A stretch of DNA of 64,000 nt from Chaetomium olivaceum (taxonomy: Eukaryota > Ascomycota > Sordariomycetes > Sordariales > Chaetomiaceae). Within the stretch, counting starts at the first letter, position 1. Every line of letters begins with the position of its first letter. The translations under genes and the position numbers were made by a program. A model generated the notes under the pieces. It was not told the DNA's origin. It did not search any database and saw only the letters and a list, made by a program, of their open reading frames with translations. Positions 26,381 through 37,271 of the stretch are shown piece by piece. Location of the stretch: assembly GCA_039881045.1 (NCBI GenBank), contig JAYWVB010000061.1, positions 62,001 to 126,000 on the forward strand, in the 5' to 3' direction.

Positions 26381-29300
26381 GCACCCACGCACGATTGTAG
26401 ACCGTTTTCGGTATCAACAAACGAGAACCCCAACCGACCAAGCCACTGGCTGTAGCGAAAGTCGGTGCCTGAAACTCAGCTAGGTGTTTGGTGGCTCAGT
26501 GTGTCGCAGCCCTGGGAGAGCGACCAGCGAACAGCGCTCATCTCGAGTTAGTGTCTGCGAAACTGCCGTGGTTCGTCACCGCTGAACCCCCGTCCTCAAC
26601 GCAGCATCGCACCAGCAAGACATTGTTGTCCTGGGTGCTGGGCATCGTACCCTCACCTCAATTTCACAAGCGACCAATGTCAGGGGGCGGCTTGCGAGGT
26701 GGACGCCGTGGCGTTGACCCTGCCGGTCCCCGAATCTGGAACCCCTGACAAGTCCCCGCGACGGTAAACGTGATTGTTGGTGCGCGTCCTGTTAACGGAC
26801 GGACTTTTTGATCCCCGCATCGTTACTTTGAACCTCACACTGCGCTAGTTTCCGGACCCGGGGTTAGGGCACTGGGACGGGAAGGGTACATTGCCGTTGC
26901 ATCATCTGCTTGCTGCATGATTGTCCATTTGTCATTCACCACCCAAGTCCGGGCTCGAGCGAAAGTCTCCGAGAAGACTGCCACAACCACTCTCAAAGAC
27001 TCCTGGAGAAGAACCGCATATGTCGTTACCAACCCTCGTCAGTTATCGCCGGCCATATTCCCTGACCAAAGTCCGAGACTCTTTTCCCGACCATCCCGGG
27101 CCGTGATAGCCTCTGTTGATGCCATTTCCTCCCCCCATTCCGAGACATCTACTCTCGGAAATAACCACGGGCAGCAGCAACGGTCTACGGGAGTACCTCT
27201 CTCCCCTGCCGTCTGCTTACTGATCAAGGCCACGCGCGCCCACACACCGGTACCACGGCCTCGGTCTCACGCCGGAGCATCTCACAAAATGAACCCCCTC
27301 CCAACCAACCGCCCCCCCAGCTCACCCAGTCAGCACCTTCCCCAGCGTTTGGAATCTGCTCGGTTCCGGCCCAGGGGGAAGGGACCTGGAGGCAAGGGAA
27401 CTTTTGCTTGAGTTACAGTGCCGTGCCTCCGGGTGTGCTGCACCCGGGAGCTTGGGAGATAAACTTACCAAGTGAGCCAGCCCATCCGCAAGTTGCCGGG
27501 GGGCACGTAACGTGCATCGCCATGAGGCACCCATCACCATCGTCACCCCTCCTCACTGCCACAGGCAAATGCCGGCCGCCGCGTGTGTTGTTTCGATATC
27601 GATCCCTCCTTCTCGAAGAGCGAGCGGCCGTTTTAGCGTTAGTTAGTTCGTAGTTAGGACGATTTACATACCCTCGCACTCTCTGGTCGCAAAGCTGACG
27701 GAACGCTTGGCCGGGCCTTTTTCGGAAAGAGATTGTAATCCTGTACCTACACCACATGCCTCTTCGTGCTGGCGGCCCAGTCCAGAACAAGGGCATTCGC
27801 GTTCTGGGCCGGGCTGTGCAGATCATCACCACCCGTGCCGGGCATCCCGAGACCCCTTCACGTGGCCGAACCGACGCATGGCATGGCTCATCATCAAACC
27901 CTTTTTTTGCTCGTGGGATTTCCCCCCTATCCTATGTATGGGCATATTGTGTGTGTGTGTAGCGAGCTGCTACCACACAAATGGTTCTCTTGGGATGGTG
28001 AGGAACTACATATTAATATCCGAAAGCGGTATCATGTTTCTTGCACCCCCCGCCACAGCGTTGCATATCGCCATCTCATCTGGACCAAGGAGGCGGCGCG
28101 GTAAATGCTACTACGAAGCGAAAGGTTAATTAAGACGTCCACCTGAAACTGAGGCCTCATGTTGCGGCAAAGTCATAGTAATAGCCTGACCTGCGACTAA
28201 TAGGAGCATGTACATACATCTTTTGTGTGTAATCTGTACTTGGCCCCACGAGGCTGGTAAATGGCGGTTGTTTCCATGACGGTGTTTCACCATTCTGCAT
28301 CAATCTCTAAAGTACATACGTACAACATTAGATGATTAATAAAAAACCAATGACCTGTGAAAAGCGGAGCGAGCATCAGTCCGAGCTACCATCCCTCCTC
28401 TGGAAACATGTTTCGAAATCATGCCAAGTATAAACACCCTCATCATTGGTCGCTGACTGGTCGGCCGCCAGAAACAAACTCACTCGAAAAAACCCGCCCG
28501 TCTCGACGGCCCGCGATCGCCGGCCTCATCAGTCCAGGGACTCCATTTGACTAGGAGCCCCTTGAATGAGGCGGATAGTTGCCGGGCCAAACAAGCCAGT
28601 TAGTTAGTTTGTCAGCCAGGGAAAGCAGAAGGGAAGAACTTTCGAAAGAGCCCAGCTCCGCTAGTTAGTTAGAAAGTCAGGGATGCATGTTGTCTAATTG
28701 CCTAATCGGGATAATGGTCAAGGTGTGGCTGCGCACTCCGCGCGCACGCGCGCCTCAAGGAGTGACTGGTAAATCCAAAAATCCATGAAGCGGTCGACAA
28801 AAATCCTATCTTGTCATGGAATAGCCCTGTCTTGCACCCCCGGCGCGAACCCCTGCGAGCGGGTTGGCTCATATCGAAGAATGACGCTTTGCTGGGGCAA
28901 TTCGCCGATGGCAGATGCAACGATGGAATCCTTCCCCTTGGGGTGTTGTGGCTTTAGGCGAGCTTGGCGCGCTGCCATTCGCTCGGCTGCGCTAACGCGG
29001 CGAGACACGCAAACAAGGCCAGTGAACGTTGATGGTTAGCGAGCGAGCCAAATCTGCGTTGTCGCAGCACCCCCGTCGGGCGGCCCGGTGGAAGTAAACT
29101 TCTGACATCAGTCGAGGAGTTAGTGGCCGTTTGGGAACAATGGAACGGCCTCTCAACGGCTGCTGGTCCACCCGTCTCTTGTGGGTTAAATCTCTCGAGA
29201 TTGCACGGCATGCTAGTAGGAATCCTTCGGGAGAGAATTTGGAGAATTCAAGCGCTCACAGACGCTGATCCACGATTGGACGGCGGGCGACGAAAAGGGG

Positions 29301-32300
29301 TGGAATCACCGAGTACCAAACCAGAACTGCAAGAGTGGCTCCGTTTCTCCTGTCGAGCAGCTGGTTGGTAGCTGGGGGGTTCAGTGGAAGGGGGAGGCGT
29401 GGTTCAGTCAGCACCTTAAAGCACCGCACGGAAAATGGGTAAAATTTGGCATGTCAACGACGCCGAGCTGAACCAGCAGCCCTACGAGGCGATTCCTTCC
29501 AACAGAGTGGAAACACTTGGCCCGAGTGGTCGGGTTTGAAGTCGGCCGGCGGTCTCCAAACGGCTGCAGTTTTGTGGGCTCAGATTCCACGGTCGGTTTG
29601 TTAAGTTGTGAGCCTCGTGATCCCGGGTCCGGTGGCTTGGGTCGTCCGGAAGCCCGTCTGCCGGATCCCAAATGACTGCGCCCGGGGCTTCGAGTACACA
29701 ACTGCGTACAGACTTCCACGAAGCCACACGGGTGGCTGAACGCCGGAAGACCGACATTTTGCCGTGCCGCCATAGCAACCAGCGGAGTCAGGGAGGAGGA
29801 TCCGAAGAGATTGCGAAGACGAGAGCGCGCTTGATTTGTGAGCACAGCCAGTCCGTTTCTCGCACCCCCGCGGAGAACCGGTCTATGACGGCCGGTCTGG
29901 ACAAGTGAGCTTCTGTCGGAGATGAACTTGGACTCATGCTTGGACGATGTGATGCTATATCGAGTATAGCATGAAAGTCTCCCGTTCTGGTAACTTGCTG
30001 CCTGAGCCTTGAACGCACGCGAATGAACCTCGATTCACACAACCTCGACCGTTGTGGACCTATGGCGCCGGGCCGGGCAAGCGACTGGCGGCCGGGCGGG
30101 TTCTGCGGGTGTATCCTCATCCGGGGCTCGACTCGCGGCGGGACTGTGAATGGCTGGGGTCCGGGCCAGGCACTAGAATAGGCATGAGTTTCGGCGATGG
30201 GTGGGCGGCGATCAAGGGTTAGTGGACTCATGAACGACAGGGTCAAGAGGTCCAGGTCCTGGGCAGACGGGAGGTCGCGCCGCCCGGAAGGTTCCAAAAC
30301 CTCTAGCCTGATTGGACAAATCAGTCGTTGAGCGGAGCCCAGGTGTTGGGATCTGGTGAAGCTGGGTCGGGGCTGCCCATGGGGTCTGTCATGATCATAC
30401 TCCTGCGCCCTTTGAATCAGTAATCCATTGTAGTGTTTTGTCATGTGTGAGAATGTAGCAGGTGGGGCCAAGCCTGGCACAGCGCAAAAGGATCAACTGG
30501 CTCTGTGAAGTAGTAGTGTACCTACGTGAGCTACTTACTACCAGGCTTCCCTCCGTGTTTCGACGACCCCCACGACTTAGCGAGGGTTGAGTGCGCAAAC
30601 TTGGACGAGAAAGGCAGGCGAAAAAACAACAGAGACATTGTTGAAAAGCCTCGTCTAGAATGAACCAACTAGGCGAAGAAGGTGGCGGGGCGGATGAACT
30701 CCGAGTGGAATCGGCGGCAGTGCTGGAGGAGGAGAGATGGAGCCCGGGCCACTTGCAAATAGGCAACAAAATTCTGCACATCGGGACTGGCTCCGCCGAT
30801 CTCAGAGCTGGGCCTGATGTTGAGGGCAGCCGCGATGCCAAGCCACCAACGGAAAAACCTTATTTCAAGGCCCTGCAAGCCGGGAAATGGACCAACCAGA
30901 GTTGTCGATATCGCCGCTGTCTTCGCATCGAGCCATGCCTGTTCGAGGTCTTGCTGGAGAAAGAGCGCGGCTAAATCTTCGATACTCGGGCTGCCTCGCT
31001 GCCTCTATTGCAGCATCCAATTAATGTTGCGAAGAAAATGACCAAAATAGGTAGGTACATGTAGCTATCGCCAGGCTCAGATTCTGCAGTGTGTTCAAGT
31101 TCATCGAAGGTGCCTGTGACCGTGCACGCGCAAGATCCAACGAAACCAAGCCCTGCAAAGCTAACAGGAGCGAGGGACAGTATCAGCAAACGAGGATCGA
31201 CGGGAGTTGTGATTGGGGTGCACAGTCTGCAAACAAGCCCAAAAACCCCCAACAAATCTCTTTTGGCATCGAGATTTGTTCTCGAAGCCAGGCCCGGTCC
31301 CGGGACCCGTGCCACAGGCCGATGCAGACCTGCAAGCCAGGGCATGGCCCCGGGGAACGGCGAGCTCGTTTATCGACGTCGGCGAAACTCTTTGTGTTTT
31401 GTGGAGGCCGGTCCCCAGGTGGGTGCAAGGGTGTAAAAGTGGCTGTTTGGGGATGCTCGTCCTCCCATTCATCGAGGCCCGCACGAGCACTCGGCTTCCT
31501 GCCGAAGACCCGCCAACCTGCCGGTCCTTGCCGCAGCCCTGGTGCTTCGTGATACGACGGATAGACGGATAGGCCTTTTGCTGAAACGAGCGGGCCCAAC
31601 GGGAAAGAGGACTTGAGCCCTTTGAACTTTGGACCCGGACCCTGCAAAAAAACACTAGGATACAGAATGACGACCGCCACGCCGGAGTGTCGGTTGTTTT
31701 GTTGTTTCGTGGCTCAGAGAATCCTGGTGAGGCTTCTCGAGACCGGCTTGGCTCGGAATGGGAATATCGGGCGCCCGGGAATCAGAACCGCAGCCCTACG
31801 GGCACCAAGAAAATGATCCGGGGTATGTGCGGACCGGATATCTGGCCAATGAGATCGCAGAATGGGACACACCGCCGCCATGCGGGACGAAACGCAGCAG
31901 TTCAGTCTGAACCAACCCTGCTGTTTTAGCGTGGGCGCTTCAAGTGGGCAAAATAGAGCACCTGGGCTAATTTTACCTCATCAGGCAGTTCTGGTGGTTG
32001 CCTGGTCCGTCGTTTCCTCTCCGTTTTCCACCCTCCACTGGAGCTCCGTCTCCGCAGCAAGGATCTCCGCAGCCCGTACGCAGAGCAGAGCAGTTACGCA
32101 GCACCATCTCGTAAAATGGACCACGCACGTTGTTGCGATTCCTGGATGCACCCACGGCCGGCGAGGGTTCCTGGTACCAAATGAAGTCCAGTTGCGACCC
32201 GTCACCATGTAATCTGTACATTGCGCACTCTCCGTTTTTTATTTTTATTTCACATCCGCAAAGACCGCGATGCGCTCGCCGCGTTGCGTCACTTCAGTTA

Positions 32301-33169
32301 CTCCAGCCACAGCCGAGCAGCGCAGCCGATCTTGATCGAGATGGGGCAGACACCAACAGACACCAGCTATCTCTCGATTTAGGCAATGCTCTTGTCTGGG
32401 CATTGCCCGACGAGACAGGACGGAGGGGCGATGGGGAAGGACAGAGCCCTAGCTGCCACGACACACAGCCAGCCAGCAGAAACAAGCAGTTGGTGTCAGT
32501 GACTTGCCCGAGAATTGACAGCGCCGTACCCCGCTTGGCACCAGTCCAGCTCGCAGGTTCCGTGCATACGCCCAGAGACAGAAAGGAGAGGAGAGAAACC
32601 TCCACCCTGGGCACGGCGCCTCCCCCCCCTGTCGCGGCACCGTAGCGGGTACCTCAGGCCAGGCTGCAGGATAGCGGCCATGTACCCTGGTACTCCGTCT
32701 GGGGGGTGGGATCCCCAAGATCCCTGCCAGTTTATTTGCCGGACGCGGTTTCGGGGGACTCGATCAACACCCCCTGCCAGGGCCTTGGGTTGTGGTGTGG
32801 GTGTGGGCGACCGCAACAGTGGAATTGACAGGGGGGGTCAGAATCGAGGTACCTCGCGCCGCCATGTGGGTTCAAGCAAGCCTCGCACCCCCGATGGTCG
32901 AAGGAACTGGCTTCGTAATATTTAATCCTGGAGCCTTCCCATCTTTCAAAACGGCTGTGAAGCTATCCTGCCACCAAGGAAGATCCCACTCGGACTCACA
33001 AGGACCTCTTAACACCCGAAGACCTTATATTTCACCTCACCACCCTCTTCCCCATCCGTGATTTTGGTTCTCACCTCATCCTTTGTGTTGCCGCCTACCT
33101 CGCTTCTCCACAACCATCTTACACAGATAGCCAGCCAAGCCATACCAGACAGGCAGCTTCAGAGACACC

Positions 33170-34191
33170 ATGTTCACCATGTCGCAACACACTATGCCTA
33201 CGCGGCGCAACCAGCACCCGCACCTACAAGACACTACTCCAACCACAGCACCAGCAGCGCCTTCAGCAGTTCCGCCAACCCCGACGAGGACTGGACCAAG
33301 ATCTCAGATCTGGCCGAGCGCAGGAGGATACAGAACCGCATTGCCCAGCGCAACTACCGTACGTACAAGCTGGAAAAAAGAGGCAGAGTGTACTGGTAGC
33401 TAAACGTTCTCGTAACAGGCAAGAAGCTTAAGAAGAGATTGGAGGAGCTCGAGAGGCGCGCGGGGACCTCGGACGATGCCTCATCATCTGGCAACGAGAA
33501 GCCGAGCCCACCGGCCAAGACAAAGCGCACACAGACGACCAAGACACATAAGCCATCACCACCGGCGCAAGTGAAGCCGGCCATGCAAGGCCAATATACG
33601 CCTCCCATGCACCACGACGATGAGTACCTCTTCGCCCACCACTACGACGAGCGCGAGCGGTCCAACACCCCGCCCATGTTCGCCTACTCGACATATCCCC
33701 CGCCCCCTGAGGAGATGATCATGCCGCCCTACGGAGCCGTGCAGGGCTACCACCGAGCCATGCCGACCGATTCGTATCCGGAGTACCTGTCGCCGCCGCC
33801 CGTGCCCGTGACGCTGCCGTCCATGACGCACTTTAGCGACGCCATCAAGCGCGAGGCGGCCGCCTACCCGGGGGCGCCGGCCGAGGAGCCCATCTCCTAC
33901 ATGAACTTCAACGGCTACCCGCTGCCGGGGATCGACATGACCGCCGCGCACCCTTCGCCCTACGACCAGATGCCGCATGTGAGTGCCTCTTCCTCATCGG
34001 CGCGCCACCCCGCGCCTTTTTCTCTCCCTCATGGCCGAGCTCGTTGCTGACCGGGGAATCGATCACAGACTCCGCCTCTCTCGCACTCCTATGATCACTC
34101 CACGACCTGCTCAGATTCGGGGAGCTACGACGCCTACCCCACCACGCCGCTCTCTATGCCTGGTTCACCCGGCATGGTTCAGCACGCGTGA
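33170..34191 (+). CDS. Fungal bZIP transcription factor (RIQNRIAQRNYR type); start uncertain
   Basis: DNA-binding regulator. The basic region runs DLAERRRIQNRIAQRNYR and is split by an intron at 33359-33418 (GTACGT...CTAAAC...AACAG); the next exon continues R-KKLKKRLEELERRAG. A second intron, 33979-34068 (GTGAGT...TCACAG), leads to a last exon ending MPGSPGMVQHA. The zipper is very short, as in this AP-1-like fungal group; the rest is Pro/Tyr-rich with SPPPVP and TPPMFAYS stretches. The frame that encodes the basic region has no ATG. The likely start at 33170 (MFTMSQH) lies in another frame, and one missing base near 33186-33190 would join it to YAYAAQPAPAP. Alternatively an upstream exon splices at the ACACAG acceptor ending at 33126. 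Target genes cannot be inferred. It resembles regulators such as MeaB in motif only. Confidence 0.8.
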
Positions 34192-35132
34192 ACGAGAGAT
34201 GGAACGTATAGGATATGAGAGCGACTTTGTTGGATTCTGCTGCCGCTGGGAAGGCAATATACGTTTTACGGCGATGCATATAATGGAATGATCGCTCCTA
34301 CCACTTGTTATTCCTCCCGGGGGGAACACACCGGCTCGCGCTGGTCAACCCCCCCAAATGACGGGACACGAAAGGCATTTTCATGGGATGGGCACTGGAC
34401 TGGAAGCATTTATACACGTCGGGAGGCAAGCTTCTGTATTTTTTTTTCGGGTTTGTTTTGGAGGCGTCGATGGCGCACATCTGTATGGCGGGTTTTCACA
34501 GCGAGTCTTTTAGCCACGGTCGAAGTGCTCGACCCGGAGAAGAGATCACCTAGGGCTCCCGGACAGGGCTTTTATTTTGTATCCAGTCTCTTCTCTTTCC
34601 GTATAAGTTATGGATGGATGTAGGAAGCAAGAAGATCTGACTATTATTACTCTACATGCCTTTTCTACTCCCTGTGGGTTTCATGTCATCCTCATCGGTA
34701 CTCTTCACTCGCAACTTAGGTAGTTAGATAGATACTCGTGCCATTCATTCACCGAGCGCCTCCCCACGTCCACACATCACGCAGTCTTTCAGCCCTACGC
34801 TACTCGGTCCGAATTGCCCCTCCCTTCCCCACCACCAAAACGTCCAAAATCTCACCACCAGCCCGCTTGGCGCGCGTGGGAAAACAAGCAAGCAATTGGG
34901 CAGGACTGAGTGGGAAGGCCCCGGGCGCGATAAAGATCTGACAATAAGTCGGGCCCCTCGTTCCCTTTTTTGCCCCCCCCCCCTCCACCTCCTCCACTCT
35001 TCGGCCGCTATACTAGCGCGTTTGTGTTGTGGGCTCGGTGGGCTGGCTTGTCAGCAATAGGGCTGAACTGGACAGCGAGGGCTCCAAGCAAAGCAAATGA
35101 CGTTTCGTTTCGTTTTCGCGTCGCTTTTTTCT

Positions 35133-35134
<2 letters not shown>

Positions 35135-35212
<78 letters not shown>
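35135..35212 (+). repeat. (TG)39 microsatellite
   Basis: Uninterrupted 78-base alternating TG run, the longest simple repeat in the window. It is followed by three GGCAGT units and a GGCATGGCATGGCTGGCATGG-like tract (to about 35290). Alternating purine-pyrimidine DNA of this length can adopt Z-form. Confidence 0.98.
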
Positions 35213-35213
<1 letters not shown>

Positions 35214-36950
35214 AATTGGCAGTGGCAGTGGCAGTGGCCGATAGGAAGCTTGGCTGGCATGGCATGGCTGGCATGGCTGGCTGGGCTGGCTGAGGCTTGT
35301 TTCCTTGTTGATCGCCCACAACTGGATGGACATGATTGCACAGAAACGTTTCTGCGAGATTCCTTCCTGTTTAGGCAACTCCAGACGCTCCCCCCTAGGT
35401 TCCAATCCCTTACACGGGCAGTATCTCACTCAGGGCCCAAACCAAGGCCCGGCGGGCGGGCGGCGCCCCCTTTTTTTGTTGTCTTGGTTTTTTTTGTCTC
35501 TTGTTTTCTACTTGGTAGTTGGACTGACCTGACCTGGCCTGACCTGACTACCGTGCCGCGCCAACGCTATGTTTTGTTTCGTTTTGTCTTACTCTACTTG
35601 TTTTCTCCTGGACTACGCCGCTGGGGGCTCCGAGGAGGGTTGGGGGTGGGGTATGTATGTACGTAGCTACGTACTACCTTAGGTCAGGTACACACTACTA
35701 CCTTACTGTGTTAGAGAAGGGGGGCTTTTGTGTGTGTTTCGCTTCGTTTCGCCCCTTTCGTGTGTGTTTTTACTTCATACCGGCTTCGCTTCCGCGGAAT
35801 GCTTCTTTTCTACACTCGGTGGTCGGTGGATCCTCCGCTTTTGCTGCGCCCGGTTATGGGTGTCAAGAGAGCCGAGGGACCAGACCACCTCTGGGGGCTG
35901 GTTAGGGATACCCACTCCGCTCCGCAAACCTATTTCGTCGTGAGGTCGTGAAGGAGCGAGTGATCCGACACTTTGCATACGTAGCGCGCTCATGCGCCAG
36001 GGGAGGGGGGGGTCAGGTAAAGTATACTTCGTACATCCATACGCCGAAACTGGCCTGGGCTGGTTCGGGTTCGGTTCGGCTCCGGCGGCACTTGACGCAC
36101 ACGGCCTTTTCCATGATTGCACAGGCCTCGGCGGCGGCTTTTCGCTCGCTGTCCCCGAAGTCGCACGGCGGCTGTTTTACTCGGGGGCTGTTTGGAGAGG
36201 CGACGAAGGAGGGGAAGGGGGGGGGTTGGTGCGGTGCGCTTGCGCCGGTCTACGGCGTATGGGGGGTTTTGTGCGTGCATGCGTGCGTACTTCGTATGTG
36301 TGTGTGGTGTGTGTGTGTGAGTGGTATTTCCCTCCGACTGGGTAAAAGGGGGCCAAGGCTGGGTGCACCACGATCACTCCACGTGTCGCCGTCGCGATCT
36401 GTTGTGCGCCGCTGCGGCGTGGAGGATTCAAGACCATTGCGCGGCCCGTTGGACTTCTGGGAAGGTCGCACGACGGGCAGAAAACGCACACGCAGTTGTG
36501 CTTGGAAGATGCAGTGCCGCGCCTGAGCTTCTCTGGAAGGGCGGGTTCATTTCAGTGGTTCCCTCTCGTCGGGGACCGCGGCGGTTAGGTTGGCCTACCA
36601 GAGACGGTGACAGCATGTCGGAGTACGGCAAAGTCCAAGCAGGTGGAGGGTTCGTTTATTTGGTACGGTGAGGGGGTGGTGTTCGGCGAGGTCTGGGTCG
36701 ATGCAGAGCTAGCGCACTTTGTTACGGGCTACCAGCTTCGGGCTTCGTCTGTCCAGACTCTACCTACCAAGGAAGAGACACGGCTCTGCCGGACGGCACG
36801 GGCGGGGGAACCCTGTTTGGTCTTTGTTACCGATGCCAGTCACGTCGCCGACCTGGAGGCGCAAAAGAGGCGTTGTGTTTCTATCCTGCGACGAGGTACG
36901 TCGGACAAGGTTGAACCTTCCGACCTCCGTCGGGGAGAGGGTGTAGTAGT

Positions 36951-36977
36951 GTATGGAGTATGGAGTATGGAGTATGG
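36951..36977 (+). repeat. GTATGGA 7-bp tandem repeat
   Basis: Three perfect GTATGGA units plus GTATGG, in gene-free DNA. Confidence 0.9.
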
Positions 36978-37243
36978 TATATTTTTACATACATGCTGCT
37001 CATAGTCGTGGCAAAATTGATTGTGCTCGCTTTCTGCTTTATTTGGATGAAGGTCCTTTTCCCCGCCGTGTATTTTAAGCAGATGGGACTACACATCAAT
37101 TTGGAACGTGGAAGGGGGGGGACACAAGCGCCGTGCATTTGGAGATCACGACGTTGCGGTGTAACGGGTTCATTTTTTGGCAATCGGGTGGGTGGGGGCG
37201 AAAAGCCAAGACTCGTGCGCTGCCGTCGTTTGCTTCCATGGGG

Positions 37244-37271
37244 ATTCCACTGCAATTCCACTGCAATTCCA
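37244..37271 (+). repeat. ATTCCACTGCA 11-bp tandem repeat
   Basis: Two perfect 11-base units and a partial third (ATTCCA), in gene-free DNA. Confidence 0.85.

Larger units (their letters stand above)
18480..33169. other. Gene desert of about 14.7 kb
   Basis: I can support no gene in this stretch. Open frames reach 248 codons (22837-23583, -) and 230 codons (29788-30480, -), but they overlap other frames, lack known motifs and lack convincing paired splice sites. Base composition stays GC-balanced, unlike RIP-degraded AT-rich repeats. It contains short tandem repeats (19025, 23343, 23567, 26351), CATGC tracts near 24985-25015, many GTTAGTTAGTT runs near 27640, 28600 and 28660, and four of the six copies of the CAGCCCTACG word. 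The left end is the beta-tubulin terminator; the right end should hold the bZIP promoter. Noncoding RNAs cannot be excluded. Confidence 0.5.

Noticed and set aside
29788..30480. 230-codon open frame on the - strand
   Set aside because: Pro/Arg/Ser-rich composition typical of chance frames in GC-rich DNA; no domain.
18480..33169. RIP-mutated transposon block
   Set aside because: No AT-rich isochore, no long degenerate reverse transcriptase or transposase frame, no terminal repeats recognised.
35097..35666. Frames through the TG microsatellite (Cys-Val or His-Thr repeats)
   Set aside because: Artefact of an 78-base dinucleotide repeat that is open in several frames.
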